A stretch of 15,793 bases of DNA from Nitrospinaceae bacterium (GTDB lineage Bacteria > Nitrospinota > Nitrospinia > Nitrospinales > VA-1): positions 1 through 15,793 of the forward strand of contig JAPYPM010000022.1 in assembly GCA_029937635.1 (NCBI GenBank). The letters are read 5' to 3'. Of the stretch, positions 6,594 to 14,754 are shown piece after piece. Position 1 is the first letter of the stretch, and each line of letters starts with the position of its first letter. A program made the position numbers and the translations under genes. The notes below the pieces were generated by a model, which saw nothing but the letters and a program-made list of their open reading frames with translations, was not told where the DNA came from and did no database searches.

Positions 6594-6597
6594 TCCT
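6594..6597 (-). promoter_or_regulatory. Ribosome binding site supporting the TTG start at 6585
   Basis: AGGA on the minus strand lies 8 bases upstream of the TTG codon at 6583-6585. The first in-frame ATG is far inside, at residue 69, so this site decides the start and keeps the whole basic tail in the protein. Confidence 0.5.
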
Positions 6598-6618
6598 ATT
6601 TAGAAAGTAATAAAAAAA

Positions 6619-8427
6619 TCAGTTGGTTAAATCTTCAAGCTGGTTTACCAGGCTAGAAAACTTTTCAAGAACATTGCGAACTGGTACCGAAGAAGTCATA
6701 TCTACGCCGGCACCTTTAAGAAGGTCCATAGGGTACTTGGACCCACCACCTTTTAGGAAATTTAAATAATCGTTTAATTCTGTTGTGCCTCCTTTTGAAA
6801 CCATCTCTGCCAAGGCATAAGCAGCCGATATTCCAGTAGCATATTTATAAACATAAAAGCTAAAGTAGAAGTGTGGGATTCGAAAGCATTCAAGGGATAG
6901 GCAATCATCAAGAATAGTATCTTTACCAAAATATATTTCAAGTAGTTTCTTATAGATTTCCTTAAATACATCTAGAGTCATGGGTTGATCACTTTCCGTA
7001 GCAGCATAAATTAAGTGCTCGAATTCAGCGAACATGGTTTGCCTGTATAGAGTCCCTCTTAAATTATCTATTTCTCTACAAGTTAGATAAATTTTCATGC
7101 TTTTGTCAATGTCTTGTGAAAAAAGATATTTAGTGAGAAGAGTTTCGTTGAATGTAGATGCCACTTCAGCAACGAAGATGGTGTAATCAGCGTAAAGGTA
7201 GGGTTGTTGTTGTTTTGAGAGAAACGAGTGCATGGAGTGCCCTGCTTCATGGGCTAGCGTATACATACTATTGATATTGTCTTCTTGGTAATTCATTAGA
7301 ATAAAAGGATTTGAATCATAACAACCGGACGAGTAGGCTCCGCTTCGTTTTCCTTTTGATTCATAGCGGTCCACCCAACGATCTTTGAGAAGTCCTTTTC
7401 TTAGCTCTTCTGTGTAGTCAGAACCTAAGAGTTGAAGAGAATCGAGAATTTTTGTCACCGAATCGTTGTATTCGACTTGCCAGTGAATATTTTTCACTAA
7501 TGGTACGTTCATATCGTAGATATGAATTTGATCAAGTTTAAGGATCTTTTTTCGTAAGAGAAAATATTTGTGTAGAGGTGCCATGTTATCGTGAACCGCT
7601 GCAATCAGATTGTCGTAGACCTCAATAGGAATATTTTCGCTAAATAGGGCTTTTTCTCTGACTGAAGCAAAATTTTTCTCACGTGCGTAGAAAATATCTT
7701 TTTTGATATTGCTGGAAAGAAGTGATGCATATGTATATTGGTGGTCAGAGTATGCGCTATAGAAACTTTCAAAAGCTTCTTTACGAATTCTCCGGTCATA
7801 GTTTTGCATGATGCTTTGTAAGTTTCCTTGAGTGATAGCTATTTTGTTCTCGTTTTCGTCTATAACGGTACCCAATTTTAGATCTGCATTATCTAGCATT
7901 TCAAAGGCATCTCTTGCGGTTCTCGCTATTTTTGCCGCTGACGCGAGAAGTTTTTCTTCTTTTTCAGAGAGGGTATGCTTTCTGTATCTTAGTATTCGTT
8001 CTAAATGTATCTTGTAAAAACTTAATTCTGCATTTTCCAAGAAAAGTTTCATCCGGTCTTCTGAAATAGACGTGAGTTCCGATGGGATGAAGCTATTTGC
8101 TTGAGCTGCAAGTGTATTCAAATGAACTATTTTTTCAAAATTGCTCTGATTTTGTGAGTGAGTTTTATTTTCGTCATTCCGAAGGTGGGCATAGGTATAA
8201 AGTTTTTCTATCCTTCGCGAGATGTCGATGTCAAATTCAAGGCATGCTTTGATGTTCTTCGCAGAACTGGCAAGGGTTCCCTTAAACGATTCGTAACCTG
8301 AGAGATCTGCTTCTAATTTTTTAAAGTCTTCATGCCACAAGGATTCCTGCAAATATAGACCGTCGAGATCCCACTTAGATTCATCGGGAATGTCTTCTCG
8401 TGTTAAGGAATGTTTTGTGACTTCCAT
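6619..8427 (-). CDS. pepF: Oligoendopeptidase F, M3-family zinc metallopeptidase
   Basis: A 602-residue cytoplasmic oligopeptidase that cleaves short peptides, of the M3B group. The N-terminal helical region opens with the family pattern REDIPDESKWDLDGLY. The catalytic motif is HEAGH (393-397), giving zinc ligands His393 and His397 and base Glu394. The third ligand is Glu421 in FVAEVASTFNE. The C-terminal PHFYFSFYVYKYATGISAAYALA segment with paired Tyr residues is also typical. The frame extends 10 codons upstream to a TTG at 8457, but the ATG at 8427 matches the family's usual N-terminus and is preferred. Neither start has a strong Shine-Dalgarno. It follows valS by 45 bases (15 from the TTG) and precedes the disordered protein by 33, so all three are probably one transcript. 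Confidence 0.9.
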   Translation of the reverse strand: MEVTKHSLTREDIPDESKWDLDGLYLQESLWHEDFKKLEADLSGYESFKGTLASSAKNIKACLEFDIDISRRIEKLYTYAHLRNDENKTHSQNQSNFEKIVHLNTLAAQANSFIPSELTSISEDRMKLFLENAELSFYKIHLERILRYRKHTLSEKEEKLLASAAKIARTARDAFEMLDNADLKLGTVIDENENKIAITQGNLQSIMQNYDRRIRKEAFESFYSAYSDHQYTYASLLSSNIKKDIFYAREKNFASVREKALFSENIPIEVYDNLIAAVHDNMAPLHKYFLLRKKILKLDQIHIYDMNVPLVKNIHWQVEYNDSVTKILDSLQLLGSDYTEELRKGLLKDRWVDRYESKGKRSGAYSSGCYDSNPFILMNYQEDNINSMYTLAHEAGHSMHSFLSKQQQPYLYADYTIFVAEVASTFNETLLTKYLFSQDIDKSMKIYLTCREIDNLRGTLYRQTMFAEFEHLIYAATESDQPMTLDVFKEIYKKLLEIYFGKDTILDDCLSLECFRIPHFYFSFYVYKYATGISAAYALAEMVSKGGTTELNDYLNFLKGGGSKYPMDLLKGAGVDMTSSVPVRNVLEKFSSLVNQLEDLTN

Positions 8428-8472
8428 AAAGAACAAATACTTTGGGTTGTTTCCCAACTTATCTAACGTTTG

Positions 8473-11121
8473 TCAGGAAAGCGCAATACCAACAGTTTCT
8501 AGGTGGATTCTTAGGCGCGCTTGTTTTTCAGAGAGGACTTGTTTTCTCTGGCTGTTTTTTTCGATAACCTCTGGGGGCGCATTACCGATGAAATTCTTAT
8601 TGGAGAGTTTCTTCTCTAAAACTATGATATCTTTTTCAATTTTTTTCAACTCTTTTTCGATACGTTTCTTTTCCTCTGCAAAATTTAACTTTCCTTCGAG
8701 AGAGACAAATATATCCATTTCCTCACAAACAGACGAGGCAGATACCCTCGGTTTTTTTGTTGTAAGACTAGATTCAATAAGGCTTGCACGAGCTAAGCTA
8801 TTGATATAGTTAGTATTATTTTTTAATATCTCGGTCTCATGACTATGTTTCGTTCTAATAAAAAGATCAAGGTTTAGACCCGGGTTTAAATTCATTTCCC
8901 CGCGTATATTACGCACGCTAGTAACGACATTAATGACAGTAGAAAATGTTTTTTCTGCATCTAAATCTACATCTTTTTCTTTGTATTCGGGAAATGATTT
9001 TTTCATAATACTGCGGCTTGTTTCAGGTAGTTTGCTGTGAATTTCCTCAGTGATGAATGGCATAAATGGATGTAGTAAGCGCAGGCAACTTTCCAGCACA
9101 TAGAGCAGTATATTTAGAGTCTCTTTCTTATCCTCTCCACCATATAAGTGAGATTTCGATAATTCTAAAAACCAGTCACAGTATTCGTTCCATATGAATT
9201 TGTATATGGAAGAAGCGGCGTCATTAAATTTAAACTCTTCTAGTGCATTGTTAACGTCGCGGCAAGTTTCATTTAAGCGACTTAGAATCCAACGATGTGC
9301 TGTAGATCGTTTTTCATTAGGGGCTAATTCACAAGTCCCATCATAGTCATCTAGGTTCATCAACACAAAACGAGAAGCATTCCATAGTTTATTACAAAAA
9401 TTTCGGTATCCCTCGATGCGTTCTTCTGAAAGTTTTATGTCTCGACCTTGTGCGGCAAATGCTGCCAATGTAAAGCGAAGGGCATCTGTGCCATATTTAT
9501 CCATCATAGTTAATGGATTAATGACATTTCCTTTCGTTTTGCTCATCTTCTGCCCTTCAGAATCTCGAATTAGGGCGTGGATGTAGACACTTTGGAAAGG
9601 GACATTGTCCATGAACCTATTGCCCATCATAATCATTCTTGCTACCCAGAAAAAAAGGATATCAAAGCCTGTACAGAGCACCGACGTGGGATAAAACTTT
9701 TTCAGAGTTTGAGTTTGTTCAGGCCAGCCTAATGTCGAGAAAGGCCAAAGGGCAGAACTAAACCAAGTGTCAAGAACATCGGTTTCCTGAACCAGGCCAG
9801 CTTCTTTGCAATGAGAACATACTTTAGGGGTTTCGCGAGCAACTGTAATTTTATCGCATGTTGGGCAGTCCCAAGCAGGGATCTGGTGGCCCCACCAGAT
9901 TTGTCTTGAAATACACCAGTCTCGGATATTTCCCATCCAGTTAAAATAGGTGTTTTCCCAAAGCTTAGGGACTATGTGTATTTGGCGACTTTTTACAGCC
10001 TCGATCGCAGATTTGGCGAGAGGCTCGGTTTTAACAAACCATTGAGTAGACACATAAGGCTCCACTACTGTATGACAACGATAACAGTGTCCTACGGAGT
10101 GCATATGGTCTTCAACACTTTCCAAAAAATTTTTTTCTTTTAGATTCTCAACTATCTTTTGTCGGCAGGTTAAGCGATCAAGCCCTTGATAGAGAGGCCC
10201 AGCTTCTTGGTTCATGGAACCGTCAGGGTTCATAACATTAATCAACTTAAGATCATGGCGCCGCCCAAGTTCGAAATCATTAGGGTCATGCGCGGGAGTT
10301 ACTTTGAGTGCGCCCGATCCGAAAGAGGAATCAACGTAATTGTCTCCAATCAACGGGAGTTCTCGTCCCAAGAGAGGTAGGATGAGCGTTTCACCAATCA
10401 TGCTTTTATAGCGTTCATCTTTTGGGTTTACGGCAACAGCTGAATCACCTAGCAAAGTTTCCGGGCGTGTTGTCGCTATAGTTAATGAATTTTTACTATT
10501 TTTGAATTGATACCTTATATTGTAAAGGTGTCCTTGAGTTTCCTTATGTTCGACTTCTAGGTCCGAGATTGCTGTTAGACATCTAGGGCACCAATTGACA
10601 ATGTAATCTCCCTTATAAATTAAGCCCTCTTCGTAAAGGGATACAAAAACTTCTCGCACTGCTTTAGAAAGACCTTCGTCCATCGTAAATCGGTCTCTTT
10701 CCCAGTCCAAAGAACTACCCAACTTGCTTAACTGGTGATTAATAGTTCCCCCTGATTCTTTTTTCCATTTCCAGACCCGCTTGACAAACTCTTCGCGCCC
10801 TAGCTCTTGGCGATTAGTCCCCTCTGCGTGTAATTGACGCTCGACGACATTTTGAGTGGCGATACCAGCATGATCTGTACCTGGCTGCCATAGAACTTCA
10901 AACCCTAACATACGTTTCCAGCGGGCAAGAATATCCTGAAGCGTGTTGTTGAAGGCATGCCCCATATGCAAAGACCCAGTGACATTTGGCGGTGGAATTA
11001 CTATTGAAAATGGTTTTTTCGTTGAGGTCTCATCGGCATGAAAAAGGTGATTTTCCTCCCAGTACTTTCCCCAACGTTCCTCAACTTCCTTTGGGCTATA
11101 AATTTTTTCTAATTGATCCAT
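8473..11121 (-). CDS. valS: Valyl-tRNA synthetase
   Basis: A class I aminoacyl-tRNA synthetase of 882 residues that charges tRNA-Val in the cytoplasm. The HIGH motif is HMGH (52-55) in PPNVTGSLHMGH, and KMSKS appears as KMSKT (525-529). The TGTDHAGIATQNVVE segment and the editing-domain strings TTRPETLLGDSAVAV and TPAHDPNDFELG identify ValRS and its CP1 domain, which hydrolyses mischarged Thr-tRNA. Two cysteine clusters, CPRC and CPTC/CSHC, look like zinc sites. An anticodon-binding helical domain and a C-terminal coiled-coil arm (about 805-880) complete it, so it is full length. The frame reaches a TTG at 11139, but the ATG at 11121 (MDQLEKIYSPKEVEERW) fits the family better. Upstream is a response regulator, 163 bases away; pepF follows closely. 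Confidence 0.95.
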   Translation of the reverse strand: MDQLEKIYSPKEVEERWGKYWEENHLFHADETSTKKPFSIVIPPPNVTGSLHMGHAFNNTLQDILARWKRMLGFEVLWQPGTDHAGIATQNVVERQLHAEGTNRQELGREEFVKRVWKWKKESGGTINHQLSKLGSSLDWERDRFTMDEGLSKAVREVFVSLYEEGLIYKGDYIVNWCPRCLTAISDLEVEHKETQGHLYNIRYQFKNSKNSLTIATTRPETLLGDSAVAVNPKDERYKSMIGETLILPLLGRELPLIGDNYVDSSFGSGALKVTPAHDPNDFELGRRHDLKLINVMNPDGSMNQEAGPLYQGLDRLTCRQKIVENLKEKNFLESVEDHMHSVGHCYRCHTVVEPYVSTQWFVKTEPLAKSAIEAVKSRQIHIVPKLWENTYFNWMGNIRDWCISRQIWWGHQIPAWDCPTCDKITVARETPKVCSHCKEAGLVQETDVLDTWFSSALWPFSTLGWPEQTQTLKKFYPTSVLCTGFDILFFWVARMIMMGNRFMDNVPFQSVYIHALIRDSEGQKMSKTKGNVINPLTMMDKYGTDALRFTLAAFAAQGRDIKLSEERIEGYRNFCNKLWNASRFVLMNLDDYDGTCELAPNEKRSTAHRWILSRLNETCRDVNNALEEFKFNDAASSIYKFIWNEYCDWFLELSKSHLYGGEDKKETLNILLYVLESCLRLLHPFMPFITEEIHSKLPETSRSIMKKSFPEYKEKDVDLDAEKTFSTVINVVTSVRNIRGEMNLNPGLNLDLFIRTKHSHETEILKNNTNYINSLARASLIESSLTTKKPRVSASSVCEEMDIFVSLEGKLNFAEEKKRIEKELKKIEKDIIVLEKKLSNKNFIGNAPPEVIEKNSQRKQVLSEKQARLRIHLETVGIALS

Positions 11122-11265
11122 TAGGGAAATTTTTACCAATCTAGTTTTTCTTGTGATTTAGAAAAAGGTTATTTCTTAGAATTTAAATCTGCATGAAGAT
11201 AGAAAAAAAACATGGCAGAAATATAAAAAATAAATAATTTTTATTTTGAGAAAAAGATTAGATCA

Positions 11266-11286
11266 GAGAAACAACTCACGTTTCTC
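11266..11286. terminator. Inverted repeat just after the response regulator gene, possible weak terminator
   Basis: GAGAAAC (11266-11272) and GTTTCTC (11280-11286) are perfect 7-base arms with a 7-base loop. The repeat overlaps the stop codon of the minus-strand response regulator. On that strand the nearest T-run starts about ten bases after the stem, so it is not a textbook intrinsic terminator. It may reduce read-through into valS or stabilise the message end. Confidence 0.4.
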
Positions 11287-12433
11287 ATGAATTTTTGATC
11301 TTGTCGATTTCTTCTTTAACAATGTCTCTGACAATTTTTGGAGTGATTTCTTGGACTATTGCTCGTGCAGACTTAGTGATGCTGTTTGAAAGTTCGGCAA
11401 GTTCTTTTTCAATAGAAGCATGAATTACTTCTTCTAGGCTATGCCTAACTGGATCTGCCATGGTTTGATTGCTTTGCGTAGTTGATTGCTTGTTTTTAAC
11501 TCCAAGAGATACTTGTGGAGGACGAGAAGGATTATTTGCTGTTAAATCTGCTGCAGTTGGACTTTCTACTCCTTTTCCCGCGGGAGTAGTTATTTCTCTC
11601 AGTAGGTCTTCCGGTTCGGGGGTAATATCGCCTATGGTGGGGGGGGCACTGATCGGTCTCAGTTGAATTCTTGAAGTATTATCGGGTTTTTTCGGAGACC
11701 CAAAGTTTACTATCTCCCGGAAAGTTATATCCAACTCATCCCCGACAGTATCCTCTTGCGTAGGAGCTACTTCTTCGCTCAGTTCATCATAACCAGCATC
11801 TGAAGGCGCAATTAATTTTTTTAAGGATTCGACGTCGTTGATCATTACGTCTAGTGTGCCCTCTTCATTATTTTTATGTTCTTCTTCTTCAACAGGCGAA
11901 GGATTTATTGATTCCTCAAGCTCTGCAGATGAAAGGTTGATAGTAGAGTCCTCTTTTTCGACCATATCTCCCAAAGAAAGTTCAATAGTTGTTTCAGTTG
12001 ATTCAGCAGAAACGTCTAAGTCAATCGGAGTTAGATTAATTGTTTCACCAATGGAGTCAGGGGATTTTTCTGAAAGTAAATCATCAACTTTTTTTATAAT
12101 ATCTTCTGATTTGAAAGGTTTTGAAATGAGGTCATCGGCGCCGGAACTATCAAATAAATTTTTATTGAAGTCCTCAAAGTCACTAGCCAAAAGAAGTATT
12201 TTTGTGGAACTAAATTTAGGGTCATCTTTAATTTTTTTGGATAATTCAAACCCTGTCAAATCTTGCAAGTCAATATCCGCTAGAAGGATGTCTGGATTAA
12301 AAGTCTGCATTCTGTCAAGGGCATCTTTCCCCTTACTAACTCCCTCAACAACAGTATCCTCATGCTCAAAGGCCATGGCCACGATCTTTTGTATAGTGAC
12401 ACTCTTATCGGCGACTAAAATTATTTTTTTCAT
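11285..12433 (-). CDS. Response regulator receiver protein with long acidic linker and conserved C-terminal helix
   Basis: A 382-residue soluble signalling protein. Residues 3-118 are a CheY-like receiver. The acidic pocket includes Asp9, the phosphoacceptor is Asp53 in LLADIDLQDLTG, and the conserved Lys105 is in SKPF. VADKSVTIQKIV at the start recalls a receiver subclass found in deltaproteobacteria and Nitrospinota. Residues 120-325 are an acidic, Ser/Thr/Pro-rich and probably disordered linker. Residues 325-382 are a predicted amphipathic helical tail ending ITPKIVRDIVKEEIDKIK, a pattern that recurs at the end of proteins of this subclass. No DNA-binding or enzymatic output domain is present, so output is presumably through protein contacts. 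The ATG at 12433 has a strong Shine-Dalgarno (AAGGGGAG). The partner kinase is not in the window. It lies upstream of valS but is separated by 163 bases. Confidence 0.8.
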   Translation of the reverse strand: MKKIILVADKSVTIQKIVAMAFEHEDTVVEGVSKGKDALDRMQTFNPDILLADIDLQDLTGFELSKKIKDDPKFSSTKILLLASDFEDFNKNLFDSSGADDLISKPFKSEDIIKKVDDLLSEKSPDSIGETINLTPIDLDVSAESTETTIELSLGDMVEKEDSTINLSSAELEESINPSPVEEEEHKNNEEGTLDVMINDVESLKKLIAPSDAGYDELSEEVAPTQEDTVGDELDITFREIVNFGSPKKPDNTSRIQLRPISAPPTIGDITPEPEDLLREITTPAGKGVESPTAADLTANNPSRPPQVSLGVKNKQSTTQSNQTMADPVRHSLEEVIHASIEKELAELSNSITKSARAIVQEITPKIVRDIVKEEIDKIKNS

Positions 12434-12516
12434 AGTAGGTCTCCCCTTAGCACGAAATCCATAGAATGATAAACAAATTGTGTGTTTAGTTGATCAGTTT
12501 TCAGATCTCTTTGAGC

Positions 12517-12538
12517 GGAAGGAGTTGTTATGAAATAA
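12517..12538 (+). promoter_or_regulatory. Strong Shine-Dalgarno followed by a two-codon ORF (ATG AAA TAA)
   Basis: GGAAGGAG (12517-12524) lies 5 bases upstream of ATG-AAA-TAA (12530-12538). This is one of the best ribosome binding sites in the window, yet it opens a frame of Met-Lys-stop. It may be a minimal regulatory ORF, the remnant of a lost gene start, or chance. The stem at 12545 begins 6 bases after the stop codon. Confidence 0.3.
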
Positions 12539-12544
12539 TACATC

Positions 12545-12592
12545 AGACCCATCGTATCATAAATCTAAAAAAAAAATCAAACGATGAGGTCT
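12545..12592. repeat. Imperfect inverted repeat with 25-base A-rich loop
   Basis: AGACCCATCGT (12545-12555) pairs with ACGATGAGGTCT (12581-12592) over 11 base pairs with one bulged A. The 25-base loop contains a run of ten A. As RNA from either strand it would form a stable stem; as DNA the arms could bind a protein across a bent A-tract. It does not end in a T-run on the plus strand, so it is not a plain terminator. Confidence 0.5.
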
Positions 12593-12736
12593 ATGTGTTT
12601 CTATTTAAAGAAAAAAATAAAATGGTAACGAAACCAAGGTTTGCCAATACTGGGCTGATTTCTTTGATGCTCTATCCTAGGTCTCAGTCTCGATAAATGA
12701 TAACATGCTCTATAATTTGTTCGATGACCAATGGAA

Positions 12737-12765
12737 TTGTTAAGAATAATTAAACATACTAAAAA
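12737..12765 (+). promoter_or_regulatory. Weak candidate promoter abutting the PHP-like gene
   Basis: TTGTTA (12737-12742), a 17-base spacer and TAAAAA (12760-12765) sit 6 bases before the ATG at 12772. That is the same geometry as the dacB promoter, and again no Shine-Dalgarno is present. Each hexamer matches consensus at only four positions, so this is tentative. Confidence 0.22.
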
Positions 12766-12771
12766 TATAAA

Positions 12772-14721
12772 ATGAATTATTTTTTCAAAAGAGGACCGTA
12801 TAGCTATCAAATACCTTTTGTTTTAACCGGGGTAATAATTTTTCTTCTGGCATCGGTAGATATTATTTTTGCGGGTTTTATACAATTGGATGGGGTTGCT
12901 GATATAAAAACCCGCTTTAGTCGTGGGTGCTCTACGTTGCAGGAAGTAGCTGAACAGGCCCGTGCAAAAGGTATCGATACGGTGATTTTTGGCGACCAAG
13001 CTCGTGATGCATTGGAATATGGGTTGGTCCCCCTAGAGCGTATTGTTAGAAAACGAAATGAGCACTCATCAATTCTTGCCGTAGGGGCGCCGGCTTATAT
13101 TTCAGAAGTTAAGGATAATGATAAAAAGTTTGAGGACACCCTTCTTATTTCTGGCGCAGAGGTTTCCCCGTTTTACTATTGGACTGGGAATATTTTTAAG
13201 GGCAATCTCGTTGCTAATAATCAAGACAAGCATCTCTTCGTAGTTGGATTAGATAAGCCTGAGAGTTACGAGCAATTGCCTATCTTGGATAGTAATTTTT
13301 CTAAACGTTATTTAAAACATTACCAAGCATACTTTGTGGGGTGCGTTGTATTTTTTTTACTATTCTTAGTTGTTTTTTTGAAGGGATATAAAAAGAAGAT
13401 TACTGGGCTGATTGCAGGAATAATGTTTCTAATCACTCTTAATAACATGCCATTTAGAAGTTCCCCCTTTAGTCAGTATGAAGGAGACTTGGGTGTTCAA
13501 CCCTATCAAGAATTGATCGATTATGTGGATAGTAACGGTGGTTTGACTTTCTGGAATCACATGGAAGACTCTAATGAAATAAAACAAAAAGGGTGGGTAA
13601 CTTACAAGACTGAGCCTTATCCAAAAGACTTAATGTTGACTTCAGGTTACACTGGTTTTCAGTCCATCGCCGATTCTCCAGTGATGCAAATTGAACCTGG
13701 AAAAGAATGGGATAATGTGTTGAGTGAATATATTCAAGGTCGCCGAGAAAAACCAGTGTGGGGTTATGGCGGAAATAATTATTTATGTGAGAACGAAGGA
13801 ACCAAATTTGGTGAAGTTCGAACTATATTTCTTGTTCGGCAAAAATCTCGGGACGATGTTCTCGATGCTATGGCTAGCGGACGTATGTATGCAGTCCGTC
13901 AGACCGGAGATGAAAGAATTTCATTAGATGATTTTACGATAAGTGATGCCCTGTCAGGTCGCCAAGCTAATATGGGCGAAGAGTTATTGTCGGATAATTT
14001 TCCTGAGATAAAAATCAAGGTTCGAATGACAAAAGGAGCCGAAAAAAAGGTTCGTTTGTCAGTTGTCCGAAACGGTCTCGAGGTAAAACAGGAAACGATA
14101 GCACTCCCATATGAATTGGTTTGGCGTGATGTAAGTTTTGATAAAAATGACGGACCCGTATTCTATCGACTTAAAGTGGAAGCAGATCCAGAAAATTATT
14201 TGGTGTCCAATCCAATCTTCGTTCGTTTTGATAAAGGAGTGGACGTTCCAGTTGGCCCAGTTGCTAAAATCAAGAAGGAAAAACTGAGTGTGGCTAATCT
14301 TAGTAAACCAAGTATAAAAGAGCCAAAAAAACCAATGGTCCCCAGGGTAGAATCTTTAAATAAACCAATCCAAGATGAGGTGGTAACTGTCCCCAGGCCT
14401 ATAGAGCCTAAAAATTTAATGGTATCAAATCTTACCCCACCGACATTAAAACAGCCCACGTCTCCTGTCGTTAAGATGCCAAAACCTCCTGCTTCTCCAG
14501 CACTCTCTGCGAATACTATATCAGTAATTGCTAAAATTAATGGGGTTTCATTAAAAAATGGTCCCGGCCCAAGATTTCCTGAGGTAGGTCAATTAAATAA
14601 AGGTGATCGATTGGCATTGATTCGCAGGACAAAAGTTAATTTTAACGGAAAACCTTGGCTTTTGGTTGACTTGGGTGGGAGAAAAGCTTATGTCTGGAGT
14701 GACCTAGTTGCTATAAAATAA
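12772..14721 (+). CDS. Membrane protein with degenerate PHP-type phosphoesterase domain and C-terminal SH3 domain
   Basis: A 649-residue protein with a membrane segment at 14-34, a PHP-like domain (about 40-170), two membrane segments (188-203 and 210-226), a further PHP-like part with WNHME (261-265), a beta-rich region (about 408-483), a Pro/Lys-rich linker (485-584) and a bacterial SH3 domain (585-649; NGVSLKNGPGPRFPEVGQL). The order STLQEVAEQARAKGIDTVIFGD, GAEVSPFYYWTG and NLVANN matches a PHP family in which I expect an HxHT/S motif, a DH motif and a later His. Here these read DIKT (44-47), GDQ (74-76) and Asn149, while Glu130 and His263 remain. Catalysis is therefore doubtful. SH3 and topology suggest an envelope-facing role, perhaps wall or ligand binding. 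The ATG has no Shine-Dalgarno. It is convergent with the methyltransferase gene. Confidence 0.7.
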   Translation: MNYFFKRGPYSYQIPFVLTGVIIFLLASVDIIFAGFIQLDGVADIKTRFSRGCSTLQEVAEQARAKGIDTVIFGDQARDALEYGLVPLERIVRKRNEHSSILAVGAPAYISEVKDNDKKFEDTLLISGAEVSPFYYWTGNIFKGNLVANNQDKHLFVVGLDKPESYEQLPILDSNFSKRYLKHYQAYFVGCVVFFLLFLVVFLKGYKKKITGLIAGIMFLITLNNMPFRSSPFSQYEGDLGVQPYQELIDYVDSNGGLTFWNHMEDSNEIKQKGWVTYKTEPYPKDLMLTSGYTGFQSIADSPVMQIEPGKEWDNVLSEYIQGRREKPVWGYGGNNYLCENEGTKFGEVRTIFLVRQKSRDDVLDAMASGRMYAVRQTGDERISLDDFTISDALSGRQANMGEELLSDNFPEIKIKVRMTKGAEKKVRLSVVRNGLEVKQETIALPYELVWRDVSFDKNDGPVFYRLKVEADPENYLVSNPIFVRFDKGVDVPVGPVAKIKKEKLSVANLSKPSIKEPKKPMVPRVESLNKPIQDEVVTVPRPIEPKNLMVSNLTPPTLKQPTSPVVKMPKPPASPALSANTISVIAKINGVSLKNGPGPRFPEVGQLNKGDRLALIRRTKVNFNGKPWLLVDLGGRKAYVWSDLVAIK

Positions 14722-14747
14722 AATACTTTAGTTAAGTTTTATTTTAT
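14713..14747. terminator. Probable bidirectional terminator, AT-only inverted repeat
   Basis: ATAAAATAAAA (14713-14723) and TTTTATTTTAT (14737-14747) are perfect 11-base complementary arms around a 13-base loop. They lie between two convergent genes and include the stop codon of the PHP-like gene. T-rich sequence ends the stem on both strands, as expected for termination in both directions. The stem has no G:C pair, which limits its strength. Confidence 0.5.
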
Positions 14748-14754
14748 AATTTTC

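Larger units (their letters stand above)
12434..12771. other. Divergent intergenic region between the response regulator and the PHP-like gene
   Basis: This 338-base stretch has no credible full-length gene; the short frames crossing it lack family features. It contains a strong Shine-Dalgarno followed by a two-codon ORF (12517-12538), a long imperfect inverted repeat with an A-tract loop (12545-12592) and a weak promoter-like pair next to the PHP-like ATG (12737-12765). I found no convincing promoter for the response regulator. The segment 12600-12735 shows nothing I can name. Confidence 0.55.

Noticed and set aside
6332..6656. Plus-strand open frames opposite the disordered protein and pepF end
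   Set aside because: They are opposite-strand frames kept open by the low-complexity composition of the minus-strand gene. They lack a ribosome binding site and any recognisable domain.
10186..10380. Plus-strand frame inside valS
   Set aside because: It is a frame opposite a strongly conserved part of valyl-tRNA synthetase, with no independent support.
11838..12464. A 208-codon plus-strand frame rich in Ser
   Set aside because: It lies entirely opposite the response regulator's acidic linker, which produces Ser-rich antisense frames. The receiver on the other strand is clearly the real gene.
12601..12810. A 69-codon minus-strand frame overlapping the start of the PHP-like gene
   Set aside because: No Shine-Dalgarno, no family features, and it overlaps a well-supported coding start.
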